Shown here: piece by piece, positions 1 through 7,961 of the stretch
How the letters are laid out: each line of letters begins with the position of its first letter
Numbering within the stretch: position 1 is the stretch's first letter
Assembly (NCBI GenBank): GCA_030431255.1
Contig: JAUIJL010000030.1
Span: 47,631-111,630 of the forward strand
Length of the DNA stretch: 64,000 nucleotides
Reading direction: 5' to 3'
Source of the DNA: Thermoanaerobaculia bacterium
GTDB lineage: Bacteria > Acidobacteriota > Thermoanaerobaculia > Multivoradales > J023
Program-made: the position numbers and the translations under genes
The notes under the pieces: generated by a model
Seen by the model: the letters and a program-made list of their open reading frames with translations, nothing else
Told to the model about the DNA's origin: nothing
The model's database searches: none

Positions 1-1494
1 GCATCCGAAACGGTGCCGCCGGTGAAATCCGTGGAGGTGAGCGGCAAGGTGATGGGATCCGACGGCCAGAGCCTCGGCGGCATCCACCTGGCCCTCTCTC
101 CGACGCACCCCTCGGGCCGACACATTGCTTCGCCATCCCGAGCCGAGTCTTTTTGGTCCACCACCGACGACAGCGGCAGCTTTATTTTTGATCAGGTGCC
201 CGAGGGCCGCTATCAGCTGACCGCTACCAGCCCGGACGGCTACGCAATTCTCGAAGACGTCGAGGTGAAGGAAGGTGCTCCGCTTGCGATCCCAAAGCTC
301 GCTAGCGACAGCGTCGACCTGTCCGGTCGGCTTGTGGATTCCGACGGACAGCCCGTGGCCGGAATGGCCCTTGAGGTCTCAGTCGGCACGGACGCCGGTG
401 TTCACGTCTTTGCCGCGCTCACGGATAAAGACGGGCAATACCGAGCCCAGGTGCCCAGTCACGATTGGGCACACGCTCGATGGGAGGAGCCTTCCAGTAT
501 GGCCATTGGGCGAGCTCCGAGCTCAGCGGACGGCTCGAGCTCGAAGATGTCCTTGCAGGCGATCCGCAAGGGCATGCCCATGCGTGGCACGATCGCCGAC
601 TTCACCGCGGGATCCCTGGTGCTCGCAAGCACCAACCCCAATCAACCCATCGGCGATCTGGAAGACGTGGTCGAGATCGTCGGTGACGCCCGAGTGGTGG
701 CCCTCGGCGAGTCGTCCCCCGGAACCCACGAGCTTTTCGAGCTCAAACACCGTCTGGTGCATCTGCTCGTGGGAGAGCTGCAATTCACGGCTCTGGCGTT
801 GCCCCTGGGCGCTGAGCTGGGCGGCAAGATCCAGGATTATGTGCAGGAAGGCACCGGTGAGACGCGAGAGGTGCTCGCATCGAGCCCGTGGTGGTGGCAG
901 AGCCGGGAGGCGGTCGAATTCCTCGAAAGCCTGCGGGAGCTGAGCAGACCGGAACGCCCACTGCGGATCATCGGCTACAGCCCGGAGAAGCCGCCCGCGG
1001 AACAAGCCGCCGTCCTGCTTCGGGAGCTGGAAGCCTCGCCCCAAAGCAAGCTGGTCATTTGGGCCGACAATCGGTCGACGGCCCGGACTCCGATCTGGAC
1101 GGAATCGATCGGCGCGCAGCTCGCCGAGAAGCTCGGGGACCAATATCTCGCCATGGGCGGGTTCTTCAGCCAAGGAGCATTTCTTGCCGAAACCCGGCCG
1201 GCGGGCTCCGCGGACACCTCGAAGCCCCCGGAGCGCGTTTGGCTGGTTCCTCCGGACAAAGAATTCTTGGACTACCTATTCGGCCAGATGGGCGGAAAGC
1301 TGGGTATCCACGACCTGCGCAACTTCGAGCCCGACGGGGAGGTCGAGCGATGGCTGTCGGCCCCGAGACCGATCCGAGATCTCGGACCGGTTTATCAGGG
1401 AGAGAAGTCCGGAGAGACGTCGATCCGGCTGACCCGAGCCTTTGACGCCCTATTTTTCGTGGAATCGACCACCTGCCTCGAGCCGCTGGGCTGA
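1..1494 (+). CDS. Erythromycin-esterase-like protein with carboxypeptidase-regulatory-like repeats, 5' partial, probably catalytically dead
   Basis: The frame is open to base 1, so the true start probably lies upstream; a GTG at 13 is the first internal start. Counting from it, residues about 7-90 and 100-150 are two carboxypeptidase-regulatory-like beta-sandwich repeats (GKVMGSDGQSLGG and GRLVDSDGQPVAG). Residues about 215-490 resemble erythromycin esterase (EreA/EreB) and its broad family: EIVGDARVVALGESSPGTHE aligns with the usual GDARVVALGEATHGTREF block. The histidine expected three residues after GE is Pro236. The acidic residue expected in the following FxAxAxE strand is also replaced (ALPLG), and the usual WAHNxHxAR block reads WADNRSTAR. 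These losses suggest a non-enzymatic, perhaps binding, role. The family assignment is fairly secure and the loss of activity is inferred. No resistance function should be assumed. Confidence 0.72.
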   Translation, partial: ASETVPPVKSVEVSGKVMGSDGQSLGGIHLALSPTHPSGRHIASPSRAESFWSTTDDSGSFIFDQVPEGRYQLTATSPDGYAILEDVEVKEGAPLAIPKLASDSVDLSGRLVDSDGQPVAGMALEVSVGTDAGVHVFAALTDKDGQYRAQVPSHDWAHARWEEPSSMAIGRAPSSADGSSSKMSLQAIRKGMPMRGTIADFTAGSLVLASTNPNQPIGDLEDVVEIVGDARVVALGESSPGTHELFELKHRLVHLLVGELQFTALALPLGAELGGKIQDYVQEGTGETREVLASSPWWWQSREAVEFLESLRELSRPERPLRIIGYSPEKPPAEQAAVLLRELEASPQSKLVIWADNRSTARTPIWTESIGAQLAEKLGDQYLAMGGFFSQGAFLAETRPAGSADTSKPPERVWLVPPDKEFLDYLFGQMGGKLGIHDLRNFEPDGEVERWLSAPRPIRDLGPVYQGEKSGETSIRLTRAFDALFFVESTTCLEPLG

Positions 1495-1504
1495 AGGACC
1501 GGAA

Positions 1505-1547
1505 AGGCCGACTGATCGGGCGGGGATTCCGCCCGACCCGTCGGCCT
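1505..1547. terminator. Two-tier hairpin between convergent genes
   Basis: AGGCCGAC (1505-1512) pairs with GTCGGCCT (1540-1547). Inside it CGGGCGG (1517-1523) pairs with CCGCCCG (1529-1535). The hairpin lies between the stop codons of two convergent genes, so it could serve both strands. There is no T-tract, so intrinsic termination would be weak. Confidence 0.5.
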
Positions 1548-1570
1548 CGTGGCAGCTCAGCGTCCCCGCC

Positions 1571-2419
1571 CTACATCCCCGGAGCTTGCTCGGCGTCGGC
1601 ATCTAGGGCAGGAGCCGCCTTGCTCGCCACGCCCGCGCTCACCGCACCGTCGTCGGCGTCATGTTGGTAGGTGGGAGAGCCGGGGCCCGGGCACAGCTGG
1701 TCGTAGAGGAAGACATGCTCTGCGAAGAACTTGAATTTGCGCCGATCCCCTTTGTATTGATTCAGAAGCTCCGGGCAATCCGCATAGAGCTCGGGAAATA
1801 GGTCTTTCCGGTAATGCCGCTGGGTGACCCGAATCGGCTCCTGGCCGTCTTTCACCACTAGGAATGCGTAGGGCATATCACCGAAGAGTCCCCAGCCGTC
1901 GAGCTTCGAAATGCCTTCCTTCGAGCTGGGCAGATAGTAGACCTGAAACCGGCTGTCGAAACCGGGGTTGATCAGCTGACGCAAGGCCACCCGCTCGGAT
2001 CTGGGATGGCGCACCGCGTGGAATTCAAGCTCGTCCACCTCATAGATGCGTTCGAAGTCCGTTTTCCAGATCTCTTCCAGAGTGTCCGTGGACTCGGCCA
2101 CCATGATCGTCCGCCAGAGATCGTTGATCGGCATCACCACCCGTTCAATCTCCTCCGCCCGAAGCTTCAGCTTCCTACCGTCGAAGGTTTTGAAGGTCAG
2201 CTTGGTCATGCTGCCGTATTTTGAGCTGGACCGGGAGATCGCCCCCCAATGCTCCTGCCCGTCGCGGGTGACCAGCAAGAGCTCCACACCTTTGGGTTTG
2301 TCCACAGAAGCGAGAAAACCCACTTTGGGTCGCTCAGCGGCCGCGGGCATGGCGGCCGCCGCTAGAAGGCTGAAAAGAATCAGAAGGGCTGCAAGCTTAT
2401 GATTGATGCGTTTCCACAT
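1571..2419 (-). CDS. Secreted protein of unknown function
   Basis: The 282-residue product has a clear Sec signal peptide: basic WKRINHK, a hydrophobic stretch, then a likely cleavage site near AMPAAAERP. The mature part is mixed alpha/beta. It opens with a strand-rich segment (GFLASVDKPKGVELLLVTRDG) that may be an LSM- or SH3-like barrel reading 'response to substrate', then has two cysteines far apart (YADCPELL and YDQLCPGPG) that could form an exported disulfide. The last 35 residues are Ala/Asp-rich and look disordered. The start is backed by a GAGGAG ribosome-binding site on the minus strand. No family is recognised. It is convergent with the preceding gene and stands alone on its strand here. 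Confidence 0.75.
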   Translation of the reverse strand: MWKRINHKLAALLILFSLLAAAAMPAAAERPKVGFLASVDKPKGVELLLVTRDGQEHWGAISRSSSKYGSMTKLTFKTFDGRKLKLRAEEIERVVMPINDLWRTIMVAESTDTLEEIWKTDFERIYEVDELEFHAVRHPRSERVALRQLINPGFDSRFQVYYLPSSKEGISKLDGWGLFGDMPYAFLVVKDGQEPIRVTQRHYRKDLFPELYADCPELLNQYKGDRRKFKFFAEHVFLYDQLCPGPGSPTYQHDADDGAVSAGVASKAAPALDADAEQAPGM

Positions 2420-2681
2420 GGTGCTCTCCTCAATTTGAACGGTCTACGCGGGATCGTCCGCGCCACGGCCAACCTAGTAGCAACCCACATGCCATGTCAG
2501 GCAATCCTCCCGCTTTTCCCTCAAATTCCCGAAATGGCGTACTAAGAAGCGGGATCACGCGAGAATTACAACCACAAATCGAGTGACTCCCCTGACACTT
2601 TCGACGAAAACGTGTCATCTCTAGTGGACACCTGCCAGGATTTGAACACCCTCGTCAGATCTCGACTATGATCGGAGTCCG

Positions 2682-3746
2682 ATGACGACCGAAACATCCA
2701 CGCTTTCCGGCGCTAAGCCGCGGGTGACGGTGATCATGCCCGTGCGCAACGAAGCGGGCTTCATTGAGCTGAGCCTCGGCTCTGTGCTCGCGCAGTCCTA
2801 TGGGCTGGACGCCATGGAGATCCTGATCGTCGACGGCATGTCGGACGACGACACCCGGCAGCGCATCGCCGACATCCAAGGCCGGGTGCCCGAGGCGGAT
2901 ATCCGCATTCTGGACAATCCTGGCCGAACCGCTCCCTATGCCCTCAACATCGGGATCCGCGAAGCCGGCGGAGACGTCGTCGTGCGAGTCGACGGTCATT
3001 GTGAGATCGGCCCGCACTACGTCGCTCACGCGGTAGAGCATTTGAAACACGGGGCAGATGGTGTCGGTGGCCCCTTGGAGACCGTCGGTGAAGGCGCCAC
3101 GGCGAGGGCTATTGCCGCGGCCATGAGCAGCCGTTTCGGGGTCGGCGGTGTCGCTTTTCGAACCACCGAAGCCGCCGGCGGCATGGCGCCACCCCTGGAT
3201 CTGGAAGCGGTGCGCGAGGTGGATACGGTGGCGTTTCCGGCCTACACCCGGGCGGTGATGGACCGGGGCGGCCCGTACAACGAGGAATTCGTTCGCAATC
3301 AAGACGACGAATACAACTATCGCCTGAGGAAGGCCGGGGCCAGACTGGTGTTGGCCATGGACATGCCGGCCCGTTATTTCAGTCGCGCTTCTTTTCGCAA
3401 GCTGTGGCGCCAATACTTCCAATACGGCTATTGGAAGGTCAGGGTGTTGCAAGAGCACCCCCGACAAATGAGCGTCCGCCAATTCGTGCCGCCGCTTTTC
3501 GTGCTGGCGCTGCTCATCTCGGTGATCGTCGGTGTGTGGGCAGGCCCACCCTGGGCGTGGACGTCGGGGCTCGTGGCCGGCAGCTATGTGATCGCTAACC
3601 TGCTCGCGACCCTTGCCGTCGGGGCGTCCATGGACGAGCCAGAGCTCGCGGTGGTGTGGCGCCTACCCCTCTGCTTTGCGCTCCTGCATTTGGGCTACGG
3701 CAGCGGCTTCTTGGTGGGCCTCATCCGATTCGTCCATCGCTGGTAG
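2682..3746 (+). CDS. Family-2 glycosyltransferase, ExoA-like, membrane-anchored
   Basis: The 354-residue product begins after a GGAG site with a GT-A nucleotide-sugar fold: VTVIMPVRNEAGFI, then EILIVDGMSDDDT, then the nucleotide/metal-binding VVVRVDGHCEIGP. The later RNQDDEYNYRLRKAG block and the KLWRQYFQYGYWK block are typical of ExoA-type enzymes, which extend succinoglycan and related surface polysaccharides on a lipid carrier. The last 80 residues hold three hydrophobic segments (for example FVLALLISVIVGVWAG), placing the active site at the inner membrane face. No other polysaccharide genes flank it, so the glycan it makes is unknown. It converges with the next gene, leaving only 10 bases between stops. 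Confidence 0.85.
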   Translation: MTTETSTLSGAKPRVTVIMPVRNEAGFIELSLGSVLAQSYGLDAMEILIVDGMSDDDTRQRIADIQGRVPEADIRILDNPGRTAPYALNIGIREAGGDVVVRVDGHCEIGPHYVAHAVEHLKHGADGVGGPLETVGEGATARAIAAAMSSRFGVGGVAFRTTEAAGGMAPPLDLEAVREVDTVAFPAYTRAVMDRGGPYNEEFVRNQDDEYNYRLRKAGARLVLAMDMPARYFSRASFRKLWRQYFQYGYWKVRVLQEHPRQMSVRQFVPPLFVLALLISVIVGVWAGPPWAWTSGLVAGSYVIANLLATLAVGASMDEPELAVVWRLPLCFALLHLGYGSGFLVGLIRFVHRW

Positions 3747-3756
3747 GCAGTCGGGA

Positions 3757-4410
3757 TCAGCCCGCTCGAAACGTGCCCGGCTCGTCCAGCAGCGCCTGGA
3801 AGTGCTCGAAGAAGCGGCCGACGTGCAGACCGTCCATCAAGGCGTGGTGGACCTCCACCGAGACCGGGAGGCACCAACGGCCGTCTCGCTCGAAGTATTT
3901 GCCGAAGACCAGCTTCGGAATCGCCTCGTCGGAATTCCACCGTCGGGCGTGGGAAAAACTGGTGAATTGAACCCACGGAATCACGGAATAGTGGATCAGA
4001 TCGTCGTCACCGGCATGGGGCTCCAATTCCGTGGTGTCTTTGACCCGGTCGAGCTCTTGCCGACCTCGAGCGCTGAACTCGCCGAAATCCTCCAAAAAAG
4101 GAAAGTAGCCGAAGCCGAAGCCGAAGCTTTCATCCCGTCGCATGACGGTGGAGCCGGCATGGATGACGTCGTGGACCCACACCCGCTGATCGCGGATCCG
4201 ATAGCGAAACGGCTCCACAGCGTTCGCCGCCTTCAATGAAGCGTAGAACAGAGCCATCGAGATCGAAGGCCCCGTGGCCTCGCGGCTCAGTCTCTTCAGG
4301 GCCGTGATGTCCACATCGGCACACAAATTGAAATAGGGGTTGTCGTAACCGCGGAAGAAATAGAAGTGGCGGCTACGATTCCACGACTCGAAATCTAGGA
4401 ATCCACTCAT
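3757..4410 (-). CDS. Chloramphenicol acetyltransferase (CatA) family protein
   Basis: The 217-residue product matches type A chloramphenicol acetyltransferases in length and motif order: SVIPWVQFTSFSHARR, then AIPKLVFGKYFERDG, then VEVHHALMDGLHVGRFFEHF. In HHALMDG the second histidine (about residue 189) is the family's catalytic base, and the aspartate (193) is the structural partner; both are present. Known enzymes move acetyl from acetyl-CoA to chloramphenicol as trimers. Many chromosomal homologues have no demonstrated drug activity, so the substrate here is unknown. An in-frame TTG at 4416 would add two residues; the ATG at 4410 is preferred. Base usage matches the neighbours, which argues against recent plasmid origin. 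Confidence 0.87.
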   Translation of the reverse strand: MSGFLDFESWNRSRHFYFFRGYDNPYFNLCADVDITALKRLSREATGPSISMALFYASLKAANAVEPFRYRIRDQRVWVHDVIHAGSTVMRRDESFGFGFGYFPFLEDFGEFSARGRQELDRVKDTTELEPHAGDDDLIHYSVIPWVQFTSFSHARRWNSDEAIPKLVFGKYFERDGRWCLPVSVEVHHALMDGLHVGRFFEHFQALLDEPGTFRAG

Positions 4411-4616
4411 ACCCAAACCCTAACCCATCTCGATCCGTCAGAACATGCCGCTTGCACATCGAATTCGGCAACCATCGCTCTGCACGGAAGCCCGGTGAAT
4501 CGTGCATGCGCTAAACTACGCTTTTCCATCCAATCCGGGCCTGTCGTCGTATGTCACCTTAGGGTGTTTCTTTCCATGGATCTCGACCGCACGTGAGCTG
4601 AATCTTGTCCGAGCCC

Positions 4617-5585
4617 ATGAAAAAACTGAGCCTGCTGCTGACCAGCATGGCCATCGCCGCCCTCCTATTCATCGGCGGCTACGAAGCGATCGAAAACGTG
4701 CGCTACTACCGGTGGCACGCGGACTTCGGTGGCACCGCTTGGCTCGGCACGGTGACCGTGCCCTCGGACAATCCCGCCTTGATGTGGGAATACAGACCCC
4801 ACGCGCGACACAAACGCATTCGGACCAACAACTTCGGCTTCCGGGGTGACGATGTCGAGGTGGCCAAATCCCCGAATACCGTTCGGATCGCCTTTATCGG
4901 CGACTCCGTCACCCTCGGCTATGGTGTGGAAGAAGAGCTCATCTTCGTCAGCGTCTTTCACGACGAGCTGCAAAAGAAATTGCCGCAAACCGTGGAGGCG
5001 TTGAATTTCGGTGTCGACGGTTACAGCACGCCGCAAATTGCGGAGCTGATGCGAGCCAAAGTCGCCGATTTTCGACCGGATCACACGGTCTATACCATCT
5101 GCCTCAACGACTTCGACTTCACCACCAGCGCCGGCGAAAAAGTTCGATACTTCCGCAAACCCACGAGCTTCTTCCTGGTGAAGCTGGAGCACCTCTACCG
5201 GAAGATGCGGGGTTTGGACTTCCACACCTATAAATTCCGCAAGAATCGCGACCAAGTCTACCGAGAGATTCTCGACATGAAGGCCGTCGCGGAGCAGAGC
5301 GGAGGCTCTTTCGAAACCGCTTTGCTGCCTATCTTTCCGCAGCAGGTCAACAGCTTTGCCTACTATCCCCACGACGAGATTCACCAAGATGTCGAGGCTT
5401 TCGCCAAGAGCCGGAATATTCCTTTTACCGACATCCTGAAGGTATTCCGTTCCAGCGGTGGCCCACCGAGGGCCTACAGCAATGACGTTTGGCATCCCAA
5501 TGCCGATGGCCATCGGGTGATCGGTGAGCGCTTCGCTCAGAGCTTCCTCCGCAATCACCCGGACTTGGAACGGCCCCAGCCCTAG
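4617..5585 (+). CDS. SGNH/GDSL-family hydrolase, membrane-anchored or exported
   Basis: The 322-residue product starts at the ATG that opens MKKLSLLLTSMAIAALL, a signal anchor; a TTG at 4605 would add four residues. The SGNH nucleophile block is IAFIGDSVTLGYGVEEE. The block II glycine region is LNFGVDGYSTPQI, the Asn block is TICLNDFDF, and the catalytic Asp-His pair is NDVWHPNADGHRVIG. All four blocks are intact, so an active esterase or acyl hydrolase is expected. Proteins of this layout often trim acyl groups from surface glycans or lipids. No partner gene is adjacent, so the substrate cannot be named. Confidence 0.84.
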   Translation: MKKLSLLLTSMAIAALLFIGGYEAIENVRYYRWHADFGGTAWLGTVTVPSDNPALMWEYRPHARHKRIRTNNFGFRGDDVEVAKSPNTVRIAFIGDSVTLGYGVEEELIFVSVFHDELQKKLPQTVEALNFGVDGYSTPQIAELMRAKVADFRPDHTVYTICLNDFDFTTSAGEKVRYFRKPTSFFLVKLEHLYRKMRGLDFHTYKFRKNRDQVYREILDMKAVAEQSGGSFETALLPIFPQQVNSFAYYPHDEIHQDVEAFAKSRNIPFTDILKVFRSSGGPPRAYSNDVWHPNADGHRVIGERFAQSFLRNHPDLERPQP

Positions 5586-5775
5586 TCACCGACTCCGTCG
5601 CGAGACGCCGGAGACGCCTGCAATGTGGCGTCTGCAATGTGGCCCTCGACGCCACTGTCCGGCATACTAGGGGCCTCTTCCCCCGTGGAAGCTTTTGCTT
5701 TCGATGTGCTTCGCCCGCGGCACCAGCCGGAGAAGCTCAGGTTTGCTGAGTCGAAATCCAGCCTAGAGAGGAAAT

Positions 5776-6900
5776 ATGTTTGATCCCCGATACGACCGCT
5801 TGGCCGATCTTTTGATCGGATATTCCTGTGATCTTCAATTCGGTGAGAAGGTCCTCATCGAGGCCTTCGACACCCCCATTCCATTTGTCCGCAGCCTGAT
5901 CCGACGGGTCGCCAAATCCGGGGGCGAGCCCCTGGTGAGCCTCAAGTCCAATGTCGTCATGCGGGATCTGATGATGGTCGGAACCGAAGAGCAGATGCGC
6001 GCCATCGGCGAGGTGGAATCCAACCGGATGTCCAAAGTCGCCGCCTATGTGGGAATCCGCGGCAACCCCAACGTGTCGGAATGGTCCGACATCCCAGCCG
6101 CCAAGATAGACCTCTACCAACGGCTCTGGTGGGTGCCGACCCACCGTGATCTGCGGGTCAACAAGACCAAATGGGTGGTGCTTCGGTGGCCGGATCCGTC
6201 CATGGCCCAGCTGGCCCACCAATCCACGGAGGCCTTCGAGGATTTCTACTTCAAGGTGTGCACCCTGGACTACGCCCGCATGGCCGACGCCATGAAACCC
6301 TTAGAGAAGCTGATGGACTCCACCGATCGCGTGCATCTGCTGGCCCCGGGCACGGATCTCCGTTTCAGCATCAGAGATATCCCGGCGGTCGGTTGCGCGG
6401 GGGCGAACAACATTCCAGACGGAGAGGTGTTCACGGCACCGGTGCGCGACAGCGTCGAGGGCACGATTCAATTCAATACCGTATCGGTCTACCACGGCGT
6501 CACCCACGAAAACGTGCGCTTCACGTTCGAGAAAGGACGGATCGTCGACGCCCGGAGCTCGAACCAAAAAGCCCTTGATCAAGTGCTCGACACCGATGAG
6601 GGTGCCCGGTACATCGGAGAGTTCGCCATCGGCTTCAACCCCTACATCACCGAACCGATGAAAGACATTCTCTTCGACGAAAAGATCGCCGGCAGCCTGC
6701 ACTTCACGCCGGGCTCCTGCTACGAGGACGCCGACAACGGCAATAAGAGCAAAATCCATTGGGATCTCGTTCTGCGCCAAAACGAAGATGTCGGCGGCGG
6801 GGAGATCTGGTTCGACGATCGTTTGATCCGAAAAGACGGCCGCTTCGTGCTGCCGGAGCTCGAGCCCCTCAATCCGGAGCATCTGGCGACCGAGGGCTGA
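5776..6900 (+). CDS. M29-family metalloaminopeptidase
   Basis: The 374-residue product follows a strong GAGAGGAA site. It has the length and block order of the AmpS/aminopeptidase T family of cytosolic dinuclear zinc aminopeptidases. The glutamate-bearing NNIPDGEVFTAPVRDSVEG block, the YIGEFAIGFNPYI block, and GSLHFTPGSCYEDADNGN followed by KIHWDLV carry the Glu, Glu, His, His and Asp residues usually assigned as metal ligands. No signal peptide is seen, so it acts in the cytoplasm, releasing N-terminal residues from peptides. It lies 52 bases upstream of a short-chain dehydrogenase in the same direction and may be co-transcribed with it. Confidence 0.88.
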   Translation: MFDPRYDRLADLLIGYSCDLQFGEKVLIEAFDTPIPFVRSLIRRVAKSGGEPLVSLKSNVVMRDLMMVGTEEQMRAIGEVESNRMSKVAAYVGIRGNPNVSEWSDIPAAKIDLYQRLWWVPTHRDLRVNKTKWVVLRWPDPSMAQLAHQSTEAFEDFYFKVCTLDYARMADAMKPLEKLMDSTDRVHLLAPGTDLRFSIRDIPAVGCAGANNIPDGEVFTAPVRDSVEGTIQFNTVSVYHGVTHENVRFTFEKGRIVDARSSNQKALDQVLDTDEGARYIGEFAIGFNPYITEPMKDILFDEKIAGSLHFTPGSCYEDADNGNKSKIHWDLVLRQNEDVGGGEIWFDDRLIRKDGRFVLPELEPLNPEHLATEG

Positions 6901-6952
6901 GCTGCAACCCACCGGAGCAAGCCAAATACAACCTCAGCTTAGGGAGCAATGC

Positions 6953-7786
6953 ATGGGCGCCGAAGACCAGACATTCTTGGTAACCGGTGCGGCCTCGGGC
7001 ATCGGCCGCTGCCTGGTGGGAGCGCTGCTCGCCCGCGGCCACCGGGTCATGGCCGCCGACCTGAGATCCGAAACCCTGAGCAGCACCGCCGCGGCGGACG
7101 GCTGGCCGCAGGATCAAACCTTGCTCCAGGCCTTCGATATCCGCGACCCCGAGGGCTGGCAACAAGCGACGGACGCGCTCATCGAGGCCTGGGGCCGACT
7201 CCACGTCGTGATGAACGTGGCGGGATTCCTACGACCGTCGTGGATCCACGAATGCACCGATGACGACGTGCACACCCACTTCGACGTCAACGTGAAGGGT
7301 CTGATTTTCGGAACCCGCGCGGCGGCTCGGGTGATGATCCCCCAAGGATTCGGCCACATCGTCAATATCGCGTCCCTCGCGTCCATGGCTCCCGTGACCG
7401 GTCTCGGGCTTTATGTCGGCTCCAAATACGCGGTCCGTGGATTCTCCATGGCCGCCGCCCAGGAGCTCGCCCCCAAAGGCATCTCGGTCACCACCGTCTG
7501 TCCCGACGCCGTGCAGACCCCCATGCTCGACCTCCAGCTCGACTACCCGGAGGCGGCCATTACCTTCACCGCCCCGCGTTTCTTGACCGCCGAGGACGTC
7601 ACCCGCCTGATCCTCGACAAGGTGCTCCGAAAACGGCCGATCCTCGTATCCATACCCCGGAGCCGCGCTCTGCTCGCCAGGTTGGCGGATCTTTTCCCTT
7701 CGGTCGCCGGGTTGTTGACCCGCCGCCTGCAAGGGCAAGGGGATCAAATCCGTCGGCGGATGAAGCCCGGTCCCTCGGCGTCTTAA
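6953..7786 (+). CDS. Short-chain dehydrogenase/reductase
   Basis: A classical SDR of 277 residues with a GGGAG site before the ATG. The nucleotide-binding TGAASGIGR is at residues 11-19, the structural NVAG at 88-91, and the catalytic triad is Ser141, Tyr154 and Lys158 (YVGSK), with the normal 13-residue Ser-Tyr spacing. AADLRS at the end of the second strand has an aspartate, as in NAD-preferring members. Members with a basic C-terminal tail like RRRMKPGPSAS often act on hydrophobic alcohols or ketones, but the substrate cannot be read from sequence. It probably shares a transcript with the upstream aminopeptidase. Confidence 0.88.
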   Translation: MGAEDQTFLVTGAASGIGRCLVGALLARGHRVMAADLRSETLSSTAAADGWPQDQTLLQAFDIRDPEGWQQATDALIEAWGRLHVVMNVAGFLRPSWIHECTDDDVHTHFDVNVKGLIFGTRAAARVMIPQGFGHIVNIASLASMAPVTGLGLYVGSKYAVRGFSMAAAQELAPKGISVTTVCPDAVQTPMLDLQLDYPEAAITFTAPRFLTAEDVTRLILDKVLRKRPILVSIPRSRALLARLADLFPSVAGLLTRRLQGQGDQIRRRMKPGPSAS

Positions 7787-7961
7787 TACGCCTAGCCATC
7801 TTCGTGGTGCACACTCGTATCTCCCTCGGGCTGGGCTTAGAGACCTGAGCCGGGCTCGCGCTGGCCATTTTCGCGTTCGGACGGTATATTTCCTGGCATA
7901 AATGCTCTTGTAGCATTTCGCTATCCAACGCTTTCAGCCATCTCTTCTCATCGGAGGCTTC

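Noticed and set aside
3757..4410. Chloramphenicol acetyltransferase homologue considered as a mobile resistance gene
   Set aside because: There are no insertion sequences, integron sites or compositional change around it; it fits an ancestral chromosomal acetyltransferase.
7890..7925. Possible sigma-54 promoter near TGGCATAAATGCTC
   Set aside because: The GG-to-GC spacing is seven bases instead of the required ten, so it does not fit the -24/-12 pattern.
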